A DNA stretch of 64,000 nt from Gerris lacustris (lineage: Eukaryota > Arthropoda > Insecta > Hemiptera > Gerridae), in the NCBI GenBank assembly GCA_951217055.1, contig OX578286.1, forward strand, positions 38,534,345 to 38,598,344. The letters are read 5' to 3'. The notes below the pieces were generated by a model, which saw only the letters and a program-made list of their open reading frames with translations, made no database searches and was not told the origin of the DNA. Shown one piece after another: positions 36,655-48,717 of the stretch (its first letter is position 1; every line of letters begins with the position of its first letter). Both the position numbers and the translations under genes were made by a program.

Positions 36655-36750
36655 CAAAATTCTTGTTTGAATTTTAAAAATTTGTTTGAATTTTAAAAAT
36701 TTGTTTGAATTTTAAAAATTTGTTTGAATTTTAAAAATTTGTTTGAATCG
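36655..36750 (+). repeat. 20-bp tandem repeat
   Basis: There are about 4.5 units of 'tttgtttgaattttaaaaat'. Confidence 0.92.
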
Positions 36751-36879
36751 TTGTGATTCTCGTAATTTCACCTGAATACAGGTTCTGTTTATTGAACTAT
36801 TGGTTTTAAATAAATAAATTATATAAAACACAATGAAAACACCTTTTCAGTCGACTTATTAAATTATTATCATTATATT

Positions 36880-37410
36880 TTTCATTTTAAATTTAAATCA
36901 AATTATAATTATTATTAACTACGGGAAACAGACAGTGAAAAATACACTCCAGCACCGGGATTTGAACCACGTAGTTAATAATAATTATAATTTGATTTAA
37001 ATTAAAATTTAAACTTTCCGTAGTATGAAAACTACCAAAAACTTAAAAAAAAAAATTGAATTTCGAATTGATTGTACAAGGTACAGGTACTAATTGAGTA
37101 CTTTATAATTATAAGCGTTAATTCTCGGTTTAGTTCTAATGTCATAAATATTGACTTTCTAAATGTGTATGAATATTGAAAGCTTGGATTCGGGACTAGT
37201 TATCGATTACGGCAGTGAAAAATCATTCTCCTGCGTAGCTTAGTTGGTAAGAGCATCTGTACTGGAAATACAGGAGACCCGTGGTTCAAATCCCGGCGCT
37301 GGAGTGTATTTTTCACTGTCTGTTTCCCGTAGTTAATAATAATTATAATTTGATTTAAATTCAAATTTAAACTTTCCGTAGTATGAAAACTACCAAAAAC
37401 TTTAAAAAAA
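36880..37410. mobile_element. SINE family 2, inverted fragment followed by a full unit
   Basis: 36885-36970 is a minus-strand fragment ending in the B-box region. At about 36972 the sequence switches to the plus-strand tail, followed by linker, tRNA-like head (37228-37304) and the tail again (about 37325-37400). Tail-head-tail order is the same as at 8150-8560. The junction at about 36970 joins two oppositely oriented copies. Confidence 0.65.
37228..37304 (+). mobile_element. tRNA-like SINE head, best-folded copy
   Basis: It has A box 'tagcttagttggtaagagc', an anticodon arm with a perfect stem 'ctgta/tacag' and 7-base loop 'ctggaaa' (GGA at anticodon positions), and B box 'ggttcaaatccc'. The acceptor stem 'ctcctgc/gctggag' pairs with one mismatch. 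A GGA anticodon would be Ser, but there is no long variable arm and no conserved tRNA-Ser body, and the head lies in a repeat. I call it a SINE head. Confidence 0.55.
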
Positions 37411-37659
37411 TAATTTTAAAGTAGTTATTGTATTATAATTTTCACTTGACAGAATTGAATGTTCTCGGTGTAGACTGTATTGTTAATTACACTACACTTA
37501 GTCACAAGTTAATATTGTTAAACATTATTTTATTTTTTATACTATTGTATGAGAAATGTTTAGCTTAGTAGTGTAATCTGTTTGTTGTTTTAAATTTTAA
37601 ATTTTTTTTTATTAATTGTTGACGCTCTCTTATGGAGACAGAATATTTGACTTTTGTTT

Positions 37660-37710
37660 GAGGAGGTTAGAGGTGGTTAGATGTGGTTAGAGGTGGTTAG
37701 AGGTGGTTAT
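37660..37710 (+). repeat. 10-bp tandem repeat
   Basis: There are about five units of 'aggtggttag', one with a G-to-T change. Confidence 0.9.
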
Positions 37711-37867
37711 TTAATTTTAACCATGAAAATGCACAACACTGTTTCACCATATGATGTAAGTAATTTTAAATATTAAAAAGTCTTGGATTATTAAAATTTG
37801 GAGTCTGTTATGTTATGTTATTCAAACTAATAAAATTATTTGTTAAATTTAGAAATAATGACTGATA

Positions 37868-38432
37868 GTCCAGGAGATAACGTGCAAAAAAGTGTCTGAC
37901 TAACATCAAGCTAGAATTTTGTATACAAGTCAATCTTTTAGCGCCTTTTAAGAATATGTGGTCGGCTAGATTCGTCTGCGGGACATAGCTTGGCAGTAGG
38001 CGTTTGAAAAAAACAAACCGGTGGAGAGCGGCCATGTCTCACCAATTATGGTGGACAATGTGATTTTCATGTTCCTGAGTACAGAATTAGTTAGTAGACC
38101 AAAAATCAAGTCGATGTTATTTTCACACTTGATAGGTTAGTTATTCAAATATTACTAAAAATCAAAGTGGCCACCTGTCAAGGGACAAACTAACATCAAC
38201 TTGATTTTCGGTCTACTAACTAATTCTGTACTCAGGATCATGAAAATCACATTGTCCACCGGACATGGGCTCTCTCCACCGGTTTGTTTTTTTCAAACGC
38301 CTACTGCCAAGCTATGTCCCGCAGACGAACTTAGCCGACCACATATTCTTAAATGGCGCTAATAGATTGACTTGTATACAAAATTCTAGCTTGATGTTAG
38401 TCAGACACTTTTTTGCACGCTATCTCCTGGAG
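37868..38432. repeat. Long inverted repeat (palindrome), about 245-bp arms, about 70-bp loop
   Basis: The left arm from 'tccaggagataacgtgcaaa' is matched by the inverse ending 'tttgcacgctatctcctgga' at 38432. Pairing runs continuously to about 38119/38191, with a loop of about 70 bp. The arms differ at scattered positions, so they are older than a fresh duplication. Both arms keep the same open frame (FFKRLLPSYVPQTNLADHIF), of no recognised family. A transcript would form a long hairpin. Confidence 0.85.
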
Positions 38433-38433
38433 T

Positions 38434-38466
38434 ATGAAGATGACCTTAGGAAGGGTCGAAACGTCT
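38434..38466 (+). ncRNA. Hammerhead-like motif candidate (degenerate)
   Basis: 'tgaaga' is followed by a stem 'gacc' ... 'ggtc' and then 'gaaacgtc'. This resembles the CUGANGA - stem II - GAAA core, but the first core C is A here and an extra T precedes stem II. It sits exactly at the right edge of the palindrome. Such motifs are known from Penelope-like retroelements; activity is doubtful. Confidence 0.25.
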
Positions 38467-38749
38467 CTTTCTTTCTTGCACCTTATTATCCATCCGCCGT
38501 AATTTAATAAATAAATAATCTATTGAAATACCTCATTTCTAATTCTAGTTTCCACTATTTTACTATTTGGTTTATTTCCACTAATTAACATCTTATTTAT
38601 TCCTGTTTAGAATAATAATTGATTAAACAATGATTGGAAACACTTTAGTTGTGTTTAGGATTATAGCTTAGTTTAACTATTCTCTCCTAAGCTATTAAAA
38701 TAGCTTCTCTTCTAGAAGCTAATGATAAATTATTAATTATTGTTTACTT

Positions 38750-38862
38750 TGGGACTCACTAAGTTTATTCCGGTTTAGAAGTAAACACATGTTCATATAA
38801 ACAAAATGGAGAATTTGAATTTAAGGATTGGATTATAATAACATTATTAGGTTGCCACATTG

Positions 38863-38911
<49 letters not shown>

Positions 38912-39080
38912 TATGTATATAGAGTAGGGGACGTTATGTAGAAGTATATAGATTTATTATGCATGCAGTCTCCTTGCTTTATATATCCTATATCTATCTA
39001 GACAGGAGGCTTAATATATTCTACAGCCTGTATCAGACTTAGAGGTATCATGTCTTTAATACATTTTGTTTTTTTTCACC
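38750..39080 (+). repeat. Interspersed repeat with central (TA)n, copy 2
   Basis: It is colinear with 6120-6475: 'ggtttagaagtaaacacatg', (TA)n at 38866-38902 followed by GAGAGAG, then 'agtatatagatttattatgc' and 'tctatctagacaggagg'. Confidence 0.65.
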
Positions 39081-39465
39081 TTACTCCAGTTTATTAACAC
39101 ATGCCATTATTTGTGTTGTTTTGTCTTGTTTCTATAGATACCTTGGTTGAGATTATAACAACAAATTAATACATAAATTAAAATTTAATTATTATTAACT
39201 TTTTTATGACGAATTGACATTAGCATTTGATAAAAAAGTTGAAAATACTAAGTATTTAAGGAGAAGTAGTAAGATTTAGTACTAATACTAGATAACTATA
39301 TAACTAAATTGATAGTTTTATTAATCCAAAAAAACAAAAAAGACATAAAAAAGAGGGGAAAAATATATTAGACATTAAAAGTAAATGGTCGTAAACACAA
39401 AATATCATTAGAGTACGCGACAGGACGAGAGGGGTCTTTGTGCCATTCAAATCGGCATACTATTT

Positions 39466-39467
<2 letters not shown>

Positions 39468-39545
<78 letters not shown>
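39468..39545. repeat. (TA)n microsatellite
   Basis: A pure TA tract in the intron just downstream of the exchanger exon, followed by an A-run (39592-39617) ending 20 bp before the splice donor. Confidence 0.95.
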
Positions 39546-39552
<7 letters not shown>

Positions 39553-39636
39553 CTCTTGAGTAATATTTATAAATAGCACAAAATTAATATAAAAAAAAAA
39601 AAAAAAAAAAAAAAAAATAGCTAATAAATCACTTAC

Positions 39637-39900
39637 CGATAGTTAACGTGTTAAATATGGTGCCGAGAACGGCGAACATGAGAATAGTTCCTAGGTGTCC
39701 GAAGAACAGTCGATTAGGCATGAAGTAACCTGCGTCCAATATGATAGGTGGTAGCATGTAAAGGAAGAACGTGTTGGGAGTCAAAGGCTGAACATGAAGT
39801 GAACTGGCCATGTACAGGAATATGCCTATAAGAACACCGACGGCGATCAGTAGGCATGATTCCGGGAACATCTGATTCAACTTCGGGCTCATGTGAAAAC
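39637..39900 (-). CDS. Nhe2: Na+/H+ exchanger (SLC9A/NHE), internal exon (first of three in window)
   Basis: This is a 264-bp exon with acceptor 'ttctgttacag' and a perfect 'gtaagt' donor, phase 1 in and phase 1 out (88 codons). It encodes a Phe-His-Met-Ser-Pro start, PESCLLIAVGVLIGIFLYMA (a membrane segment), then FFLYMLPPIILDAGYFMPNR and LFFGHLGTILMFAVLGTIFN. The FF-L-x-x-LPPIILDAGYF block aligns with the amiloride-sensitive segment of NHE proteins. Its final 'atc g' joins the 'gt cta agt' of the exon at 22612 to give Ile-Gly-Leu-Ser, exactly as in the family. The split Gly at its start needs an upstream exon ending in G, which I could not identify between here and base 64000. An A-run and a (TA)n tract lie immediately downstream in the intron. 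Confidence 0.94.
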
Positions 39901-40041
39901 CTGTAACAGAAAAATATACATACAAATTAAGTTAAGTTTGGAGCTAAAAATAATACATTATTACTAGGTTAGCAAATAGTTTGGTTCATAGGCGTGTAAG
40001 GCATTAGACCTCAATGTCTATTTACGATTTCCTTATTCGAG

Positions 40042-40745
40042 GTCTGATCTAAAAGTTCCAGGACTTTTTTTAAAAATTTATTGACATATTAACAGGTTAT
40101 TCGACAAGCTCCCTTCTGGCAAGTTATACATTTTTGTCACTGCAGTTGCTATTTGCTTGAAGCATCCTGAAAATTCCTCTTCTGAAATGCTTCTTAGCTC
40201 CATCAGCAATAATTCTTAAATTTCCTCATTCCCGTCAAAACGCCGACCTTTTGTAAAGTACAAGCTTTGGACACAGGAAAAAGTTGTCAGGAGCTAAAAT
40301 AGTTAAATAGGGAGGATGGATAGGGGATAACTGCCATGCTGTTTTTAGTGCAAAAGTCGCATATGACCTAGGCAGAATGGGAAGGTGTATTGTCGTGATG
40401 CACTTCCCACTTTGCCACAGTTCAGGTAGTTTCTTCCGGCGCATGTTCAGTTTTTCTGTTAGAATATCCTGGTGATGAGCTAAATGATATTCTGTACACC
40501 TAAACCATACAATGGTGTTTACTTGGGCTGTACTACTTTGGGAGGACTTCCTAAACGAGGACCGTCTTTTCTCGATTTCCGACCTTCTTTGAACCTCCTA
40601 TGCCACTAATTCACCATGAACGACAGAAACATTCATCCCTGAAAGCCTTCCCTAACTTATGTCCTAACAAAAGTCTCCGTGCCCTTTTTTCCCAACCTCA
40701 CACAAAAGCTGTAGGTTTGCAGCAAAGAAGGTTATCGTCATTCTG
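40042..40745 (-). pseudogene. Mariner-family transposon, internally deleted transposase
   Basis: On the minus strand, N-terminal helix-turn-helix pieces are visible: FCVRLGKKGTETFVRT, KAFRDECFCRSW and WHRRFKEGRKSRKDGPR. After a gap of only about 100 bp come C-terminal catalytic-domain pieces: HPPYLTILAPDNFFLCPKL then LYKRSAF. The usual HPPYSPDLAP motif is altered. Frames are broken, and most of the DD34D catalytic core (roughly 150-170 residues) is missing. The 3' terminus looks like 'aaagtcctggaacttttaga'; no matching 5' terminus was found, so the right side is truncated. Confidence 0.85.
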
Positions 40746-40795
40746 CATTCGGACCGTTCTCGGGAACCACCGTTACTTTTCTGAACCCTCTATGG

Positions 40796-41181
40796 GGGCC
40801 TGGGTGGCTTGGAGGCTAGAGCGCTTGCCGTGCGATAACGCAAGTTAAGCAGCATCGAGCCGGGTCAGAAGGTGACCGCAGCTCTTGGTTCGATTTCCGG
40901 ACCAGGCCCCCCGCTCAATGTCCACCCAGCATTGTTTAAACAAATGGGAAGCTCCTCGAAAGATTGGCGCCACCAGGTTTCGGCCTGGAAACCATGATGA
41001 TGACCATGATGGTCGTTAACCACGACTCCCCTCCTGGTTGTAATACACCAGGAGGGGAGTCGTGGTTAACGACCATATCTTCACACGAGTGTGAAGATTT
41101 CGGTCCCTAACCCGGGTTTGTTCAATGGGCCCACCTAAGTGGCTTGCGTCTTTGGGTGTAAAAGCCCCCCGGAAAAAAAAA
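40796..41181 (+). mobile_element. Composite tRNA/5S-like SINE, family 1 (plus copy)
   Basis: 'gcctgggtggcttggaggct' and 'cgcttgccgtgcgataacgc' are followed by 'cgggtcagaaggtgaccgca', in which the 5S-like box is shortened relative to the copy at 20594. Then come 'ggttcgatttccggacc', a palindromic section ('gactcccctcctggttgtaa' facing 'ccaggaggggagtcgtgg') and 'gggtgtaaaagccccccgg' with an A-run. It starts directly after the truncated mariner. Confidence 0.75.
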
Positions 41182-41254
41182 CGAAAACGCTCTGTAAGCA
41201 CACAATTTAAACAGTCCTGGAAAATTTTGATAAGATATCGCACAACCTCTTCTA

Positions 41255-41510
41255 ATAAAGCTGCACTCGCACCTGGTACTAGGTGTACTGGTAGAAAGGT
41301 GAATGAACCTCTTGTTTGAATCTAGTAAAGGACCACTTATTTGGGCCCTATTTACTAACTCCTTATTGGAGGTCAACCACTTTACACACCTACGTACCAC
41401 CAAAGTGTGACCCACTGTGTGGTCAATATTGAGCTATGTAAATCGAAGCGCCAAGCCCTGGGAATCGAACCCGAGATGCTCGACCTTAATATGTAGATGG
41501 TTAAGCAGAT
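41255..41510 (-). repeat. Possible second SINE remnant
   Basis: On the minus strand 'gagcatctcgggttcgattc' contains a B-box, followed by a GC-richer unique body. No clear A box lies upstream, so it may be a truncated tRNA-derived repeat. Confidence 0.35.
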
Positions 41511-42334
41511 TTGACCAATTGTTTTAGGATTACTACTACTCTGAACTCCCACATTCGCACCAACTACAAAGCTTTTATAAGTCCGATAAAATTCTATAAT
41601 TTATCGAAACAAAATGATCAAACAATTTATCAGGACAAACAAATTGTTAATTTTAATCTGATACGTAGAGTGAAAATTAGTAATAACGTTGGTAGAGGAA
41701 AAACCTTAAAACTTTGCCAGAAAGAGTGAAACAAAATGAAAACTCGCACACTCAAACAGTAAGTCAATGTGTTAAGGGATAAATTTATCCCTTTCATTCC
41801 AACATCTAAACCCATTTATCATTTTGATCCTTCTGACAGGTTTTCCTCCATTTTTCGTACAATTTTTTTTGCCCTCCACGAAATAAATAAAGCCGAGGAA
41901 AAAAATAACGCGGAGCTATTTTTTCCCATCCACACTATTTCTTTAAACTGATCCGTCCTTTACGTTGTTTCCTATTTTTTATTTTATTGTTTCTCTTTTT
42001 TTTACTACCGTTTTACCATTTCTACCTTTTACTGTCCTGTTAAATTGATGCGCGTTTTTTTTAAAACCTGGGTTTTTTCCAGTAAAAGTATGGAAATAAA
42101 AGGTAGCATTAAAAAAAAATGTATATAGTCCGCATTCTATTTTTTACTTTTTTCCCCATTTTTTACCTTGAATATTAATGTGTATTTTTATTTTTTTAAT
42201 TTATTTATGAGGATTTAAATAAACTAGTAACATGACATTCTAATTTTTACATAATATTAAAATATTAAATCACCTATATTAGAAGAAATATTTTTTTAAA
42301 TTTTGATCAATTTACCAATGTTACAGTCTTTTTT
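41511..42334. other. Unassigned sequence
   Basis: Short open frames here show no family similarity. T-rich runs occur at 41990-42070. Confidence 0.45.
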
Positions 42335-43039
42335 AGGGTCCGTAGGCAAAACCAAGGACCCTTTTATTTTCCTGCGTGTGTCTGTCCGTCCGTTCTCTCA
42401 CGTGCTCTCACGGCTACACCTTTCGTCCGATCACTTTGAAATTTGGCATGTATGTGTCTTGTACCTGCCCACATATTTTAAAAATATAGCTACTTAAAAA
42501 AAATATTTTTCAAGAAAATTAGAGTAAAAAACTTAAGGGTTAAATTTTTTTTTTTTTTTTTGACACCGTGAGGGGTATCATATGAAAGGGTACGTCGAGC
42601 TGATTACAAAAATATATAATTCTTTGATAGGGCGAGCGTAGGCAAGTTTGAAGTGGGTGTGAAACGTGTCCCCCCCCCCTTTATCTCACTTATGTGAAGT
42701 GCAAAAAATCTGAAAAAATTCCTGAACATTCTTCGACCAAAAGTAAAGATACCACTTTTTGGAAATTTCGAAAAAAATATTATTTTATTTTTTATTGACA
42801 AAATACGTTTTTTTTATAATTATGGTCTTTTCGATGTATTTATATGGTTGTAGTCCGGTTCAGTGGCAAAAAATACTTTATCATAGTGTGTTTTGAGAAT
42901 ATCAGACCCTTAGAATGGTTCAAAGTAAGCTTATTAGCATTTTAAAAAAACACTGTTTATACACTTTACAGTTAAACACTATATAGTGTGGCCTACGGAC
43001 ACTCGCTGTGGGCTGACTAGCACACACTTGACCTGTTTA
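42335..43039 (+). mobile_element. Helentron/Helitron-like element, family A (copy 3)
   Basis: It has the same termini as 3825-4540: 'agggtccgtaggcaaaacca', 3' 'ggcctacggac', a stem-loop and 'cttgacctg', in a T-rich flank 'ctttttt/tttattctt'. It is very similar to copy 1 along its length. The 3' inverted repeat has one change (ggacac for ggaccc). Confidence 0.62.
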
Positions 43040-43800
43040 TTCTTAATTACCAGCCAATGCCTACTTTGGCTGTTAAGCCATTTGGTGACACGCTGACTAA
43101 AAGTTTTTTCGTATTCTGAAAAATGGATTCGTACCTTTTCCGGAAAATGCCAATAGTTCTTATACGACACTTACCAATAAAAGTATTATGTATTTACAAT
43201 TTATAAAAACTCTCCACCAAGGGGCAAGTAAAATGGGTCTACTATAAGGCCTGATTGCGAGGTTCGAACAAGTGTTTCGTCCTACCCGTCTAGTAGGAAG
43301 TACTAGGTAACTACTACTACTACTACAATTTATAATGTGTGAATGTGTCAATATAAAATAAATTTTCCTCACGTTTTCAATTAAAGATCACAAATAGTCT
43401 TCTTCTTTGTAGTCAGTAAGTAAGACTACAAAGTAGGAAATTTAAAGGGTTAGTTAGACTATAAATTGGTGCTTGGGGAGCCCTTTAAACTATAAAATAT
43501 TCAGGAGTACAGACCAAACCAAGTCTTTGCCTCACTTATTCATAATAAGGTCCATCCTCGTTTTATTAACCATGCTGAGGCAAACCCTCATTTTTCCTCA
43601 TACTTGCTTTTATAAACGCAGCTGATAATAAAGTTAAATGCCCGCAGAGATTTCACTACGTATTTCATATCTTAGTAGTAGCTAAGATATTTTTTTTTTT
43701 CAATTTATGGGTGCAATGTATTTTTTTTTTTTTTTAATTTTTAACTTTAATTTGTATAAAATCAAGATTTAATAGTCATTAACCGTAAAAATTTACAATA
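43040..43800. other. Unassigned sequence with (ACT)n
   Basis: It holds a short (ACT)n at about 43310-43326 and an inverted 'cttctttgtagt' / 'actacaaagtagg' near 43400-43440. A 'acttaccaataaaag' donor-like site at about 43170 did not fit the expected upstream exchanger exon. Confidence 0.4.
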
Positions 43801-43809
43801 GGTAATTTT

Positions 43810-44600
43810 TACATGCTACGTTACCCTGATATATATTGAAGTGTACATTGTAATAACTCATCTATTTTACAACTAAAGTTTAAATGCCATATGTTACCTG
43901 ATGATGTAATGTATTGAAATGAACATTGTAACACAACCAGTCTATTTTTCAACCAAATAAGTAATTTTTTTATCTTTTTGTACAATAGTTTGTTTGTAAT
44001 GTAGTGTGTAACTGCTATATGTTACCTGATGATGTAATGTACTGAAGTGTACATTATAACACAACTCGTCTATTTTACAACTAAAGAAGTAATTCTTTAT
44101 CTTTTTGTACAATAGTTTGTTTGTAATGTAGTGTTTAGATGCTATGTTACCTGATGATGTAATGTATTGAAACATACATTATAACAAATCTCGTCTATTG
44201 TGCAACTAAAGTACATAGTAATTGTTTATCTTTTGGTGCAATAGTTTTTTTTGTAATGTAGTGCTTAAATGCTATATGTTACCTGATGATGTAATTTATT
44301 TAAATGTACATTGTAACACAACTCATCTATTGTACAACTAAAGTATTAATTGTTTATCTTTTTGTACAATAGTTTGTTTGTAAATAGTGTTTAAATGCTA
44401 TATGTTATTTGATGATGTAATGTATTGCAATGTACATTATAACACAACTACTCTATTTTACAACAAAAGTTGTAATAATTTATCTTTTTGTACGATAGTT
44501 TGTTTGTGGTGTACTGTTTAAATGTTTGTCTATATGATGTAATGTACATCATATAAACGATTCATCTATTGCACAACTAAAGTATAAGCTATAAAGTAAT
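43810..44600 (+). repeat. About 126-bp tandem repeat, six diverged copies
   Basis: 'gttacctgatgatgtaatgt' or variants lie at 43893, 44021, 44146, 44278 and 44404, with a further degraded copy at about 44530. Units contain 'tttttgtacaatagtttgtt' and 'acacaactcgtctattttac'. Confidence 0.85.
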
Positions 44601-45650
44601 AATAATGAAATTACCAATAAGAAAGGCAAGTTTATAATGAAAGGTTATTAAGAATAATCCATAGACAAACATTATAAATGGTACAGCTTAAAGCTATAAT
44701 TGCAGCAAATTAAAGATAATATGCTGCCATTAAATATTAGATATTTGGGATTAGTTACAAAGTTACAGTTTAAGTGAGAATTGCTGTTTCTCTTCAGTTT
44801 GGAATTGCTTGTTATTATTTATTGATATTGGTTCGAGGGAATGGCTTGTTGCTTTAAATAAATATTCGGATTATAGTTAAAAGCAATTGCTTGTAGTAGA
44901 TGGCAACTCTATACCCCGAGACTTACTATTTATTTTTTTTTTTCCCCCTTTTTATTAATTGTTTTTATCACTTTTCTTGTAGTGTGTTAGGATTTGTGTT
45001 ACAGATTTAATCTACCCGACTGAGTCTTATCCTATAAATACTGAAACTGACCTGCGAACAATTGAAATCCTTAGATTTCCTGTTAAATACTTCTTGTTCG
45101 ATTTGTTTAATCCGAAACAGCAATAACAAGTAGAACCAAGTGGCTAGTTTTTTTTTTTTTTTTTTAGGTTAAGCACGTGTTTCACTTTTTAAAGGTTAAA
45201 CTCAGAAACCTTACACTTATTATTAAGTACATTGCTATGTTAATTTATCAATTTAAGTGGTAGGACGCAACGAAAAGAGGCGATGTCCGTAAGCTATGGG
45301 AAACATAAAAAAGATTCATAGTTTATTCTTTGAGTTTTATATTCTGTGAGACAATTCCACAATATTTCTTTAAAAAATAATTGCTACGTAAAAAAAGCTT
45401 TGTAAGTAAAACAGTATACAAAGATATTAAATATAATAGAAGGGAAATTATTAACTAATTAACTAAATATAAATAAATAAAACAGAATAAAAACAAATTC
45501 AAAAGAGAAGAGAAAAAAATAATAATTCAAATAAAATTATACAACAAATATATTCGTGAAAAAAGAATGAATTGATGAGAACCACTATTATATCTATTTT
45601 TAGCATTGTTATTTATTACTATATAACTTAGTTTAGTTTTTTATTTATAT
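44601..45650. other. Unassigned AT-rich sequence
   Basis: No gene or repeat partner was recognised. Confidence 0.4.
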
Positions 45651-46314
<664 letters not shown>

Positions 46315-46798
46315 GTTCTCTATAAGAAAATAGTCGCGCTACAGTCTTTACTTCGCTGTGTCGTCCAGTCATAGTCATAGTGATTGACCTATGATCGATA
46401 CTTTTCATTGCAACGGAATGCTGACGGTATCGAGCAGAAATTATGTACGATGCGAGCGATATCTAGCTTATCAATAGTTAACTAACGAATAGTGGAAACC
46501 TGTAACTTCCCGTAGATCACAATACTTGATTGGATTATGCATAAAGTGTGGTCCAAACAACGCAAGTGCGACCGCACGCCAGAAGGGACCATTCTATCGA
46601 TTTTTTTTTGTATTTGAGCCGATATATATTTAGTTTTCGACTAAAACGTGATAGTTGATGTCTTATAGTATTACTGATGGTTGAGATTATTTCGTAATGT
46701 ATTAGTAGAGTAAAAGTGCGGATACTATAACCAAAAAATGTGCAAACGGATTCTTTAACAAATAAAAATACGTGTGGGGTGTCGCGGGACATCCGGTA
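46315..46798. other. Unassigned sequence
   Basis: It is GC-richer around 46330-46580 ('cgcaagtgcgaccgcacgcc'). No domain or repeat partner was recognised. Confidence 0.4.
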
Positions 46799-47715
46799 GG
46801 AACGAAGTTCCTTACGCTTTTCATTAAATATAAATTATAATATCACACTGCTAAGTTTTACGATACTAACTTGTACTCATAAAGGGCGGAGTTAGAAAAG
46901 AGACAAAATTAAATGTAACTAACTATTTGTACTTAGCAGAGTTAAGGAAAAATTAAAAGAAAAGCATTTATTTAACATTAAAGCGAGCGTCTTGCAATAA
47001 ATAATGTATTGTATATTGAGAAAAAAGTTAATCATGATGAGTTTATAGTTAGACCAGTTAGATGCTTGTAGTGACGGAACACGACTATTCCCTCAGACTC
47101 CGCCGGCATATTTATTCACTCCATTTAAAATATTATAAAATGTATCACTTTACTACACAAAAACTTCTGCTTGTATCAGGTCGAAATTTTTCATGCCTGT
47201 TTACTTACTACTACTTGTCTACTTACTACTACCTGTTTACTGTATGTTATTGTACTTAAGACAATGTGTATGAATTTTTATTAAAATCGTTACGTTAGAA
47301 CGAAAGATATCAGTAAAAACGTCGTTTTCTCTATTTTAAAGGTTTAGGCCCGTTTTAATAAATTTAGCGATATTTAACTTTAGTGCTGTCGGTGTTGGTT
47401 TTACTAAAAAAAATAAAAATATTTAAAAAAAATTTGTTTGTATCATTGAATAAATGAAATAAGAATGTTTCCCCGTCATAAAATTCCAATTTTAAATTTA
47501 AAGTTCACGTTTACGCGAACGTTACACGCGAACGCTTGGGCGGATAACGTTATCCAAACGTATTTGTCCTGGGCATTGGCATAATGAACATGTGTACCGA
47601 ATTTCAACTAAATCGGTTAACTTTTACTCAAGTTATTGTCATCGGTAAATTTCGTGAACGTCGTTTTTTTTTATTCACTCCTGGCGCCTTAACGTGCCAT
47701 AAGGAACTTTGTTCC
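46799..47715 (-). mobile_element. Short interspersed element, family D
   Basis: It is bounded by 'ggaacgaagttcctta' at the left and the inverse 'taaggaactttgttcc' at the right. Read on the minus strand it starts with that hairpin, then has 'ataacttgagtaaaagttaa', 'caatgcccaggacaaata' and 'ggataacgttatccgccca', shared with family B at 21290-21400. No protein is encoded. Confidence 0.55.
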
Positions 47716-48603
47716 AAAAAAACATGAGGTAACTTAGGGTAACATTAAACGGTTGATAGTCTTAGGCAAGTAAATAAAATAAATATATAATTAAACTTCT
47801 AATTACATTCTTTGATTTTTCCACCATCTCGTTGCCAACAACTTAATTAAAAAATTAGAAGTTGTTTTCCAGTTCTCTCAAAGTTGATTGATTTCCAAAA
47901 CATGTTTTTTTTTAGACTTTTGTCTTTTTTTAAACTTTTTGTCTCTCCTCTAAAAGTTGTTAACAGGTCCTTAATTAATTGTTTGTTGTTGATTTAATTG
48001 AATCGGTAAATTAAACTTATGATTTGTTGAACTTAATCTTTACTTTGCTAAGTCCTTTGGGTTTTATTTTTTTTATATTAAGTTTTCTATACTTAGAGAC
48101 TATCGATTTGATCAGGCTTAATTAAGTTTGTTTTTTGGGTAGGGGGAGGTCGTGCTAGAAGGTATAGAGTTAGGAGTAGGAGTCTACTCGACTTTACCTG
48201 TATCCTTCTTAGCTCGTGACGTCATTCCGTGAACATATATTGGAACTCGACTATTTTTAGACTTAATCATCACTTCAATATTAAGTTAATTTACTTTTCC
48301 TTTTATTTTGAAGCATGGAGAAATATCGATAACAATATTTTTCTTTTGGGCTCGGAATCGAAATAATAATTTTTCTTATGATTTAGTCAGATAGTCCTTC
48401 AATCAAGACTGTTAAGTATCGTTTTGTTGTATCCAAGAACCAAAAATTTGATATAAATATATCCGGAAAGTCCAATTCCAGCTGTAGTTGGTGCGTTAAA
48501 ATCTGCTAATTTTGGTATTATTCGAAAAAAAGAGCAATCACATATTATATTATCCAATCATTTTGGAAAACATGTGTTAATTTTCTTCAATTCTTCTAAT
48601 GTA
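47716..48603. other. Unassigned sequence
   Basis: No coding or repeat feature was recognised. Confidence 0.4.
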
Positions 48604-48605
48604 TA

Positions 48606-48633
48606 ACTGGGTTGCACCTGCGCAACCCAGTAA
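48606..48633. repeat. Hairpin near the 30-bp array
   Basis: 'actgggttgc' and 'gcaacccagt' form a perfect 10-bp stem around 'acctgc', about 85 bp left of the array; 'actgggttc' occurs again at about 48692. Confidence 0.85.
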
Positions 48634-48717
48634 TACCATCCAGTAGAGAGCTATGGATTAGGTATAACATTTTTTAGTCAGGTATAATCCTTTACTGGGT
48701 TCCGCCTTGAATCTCTT

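Noticed and set aside
37228..37304. Functional tRNA-Ser(GGA) gene
   Set aside because: There is no long variable arm, an acceptor mismatch, and the head is part of a repeated SINE unit with matching tails.
40600..40848. Plus-strand frame of 82 codons
   Set aside because: It is antisense to the mariner N-terminal fragment and runs into the SINE.
43160..43180. Donor-like 'gtaagt' preceded by G that might end the upstream exchanger exon
   Set aside because: The preceding codons (His-Asn-Thr-Phe-Ile) do not resemble the exchanger segment expected there.
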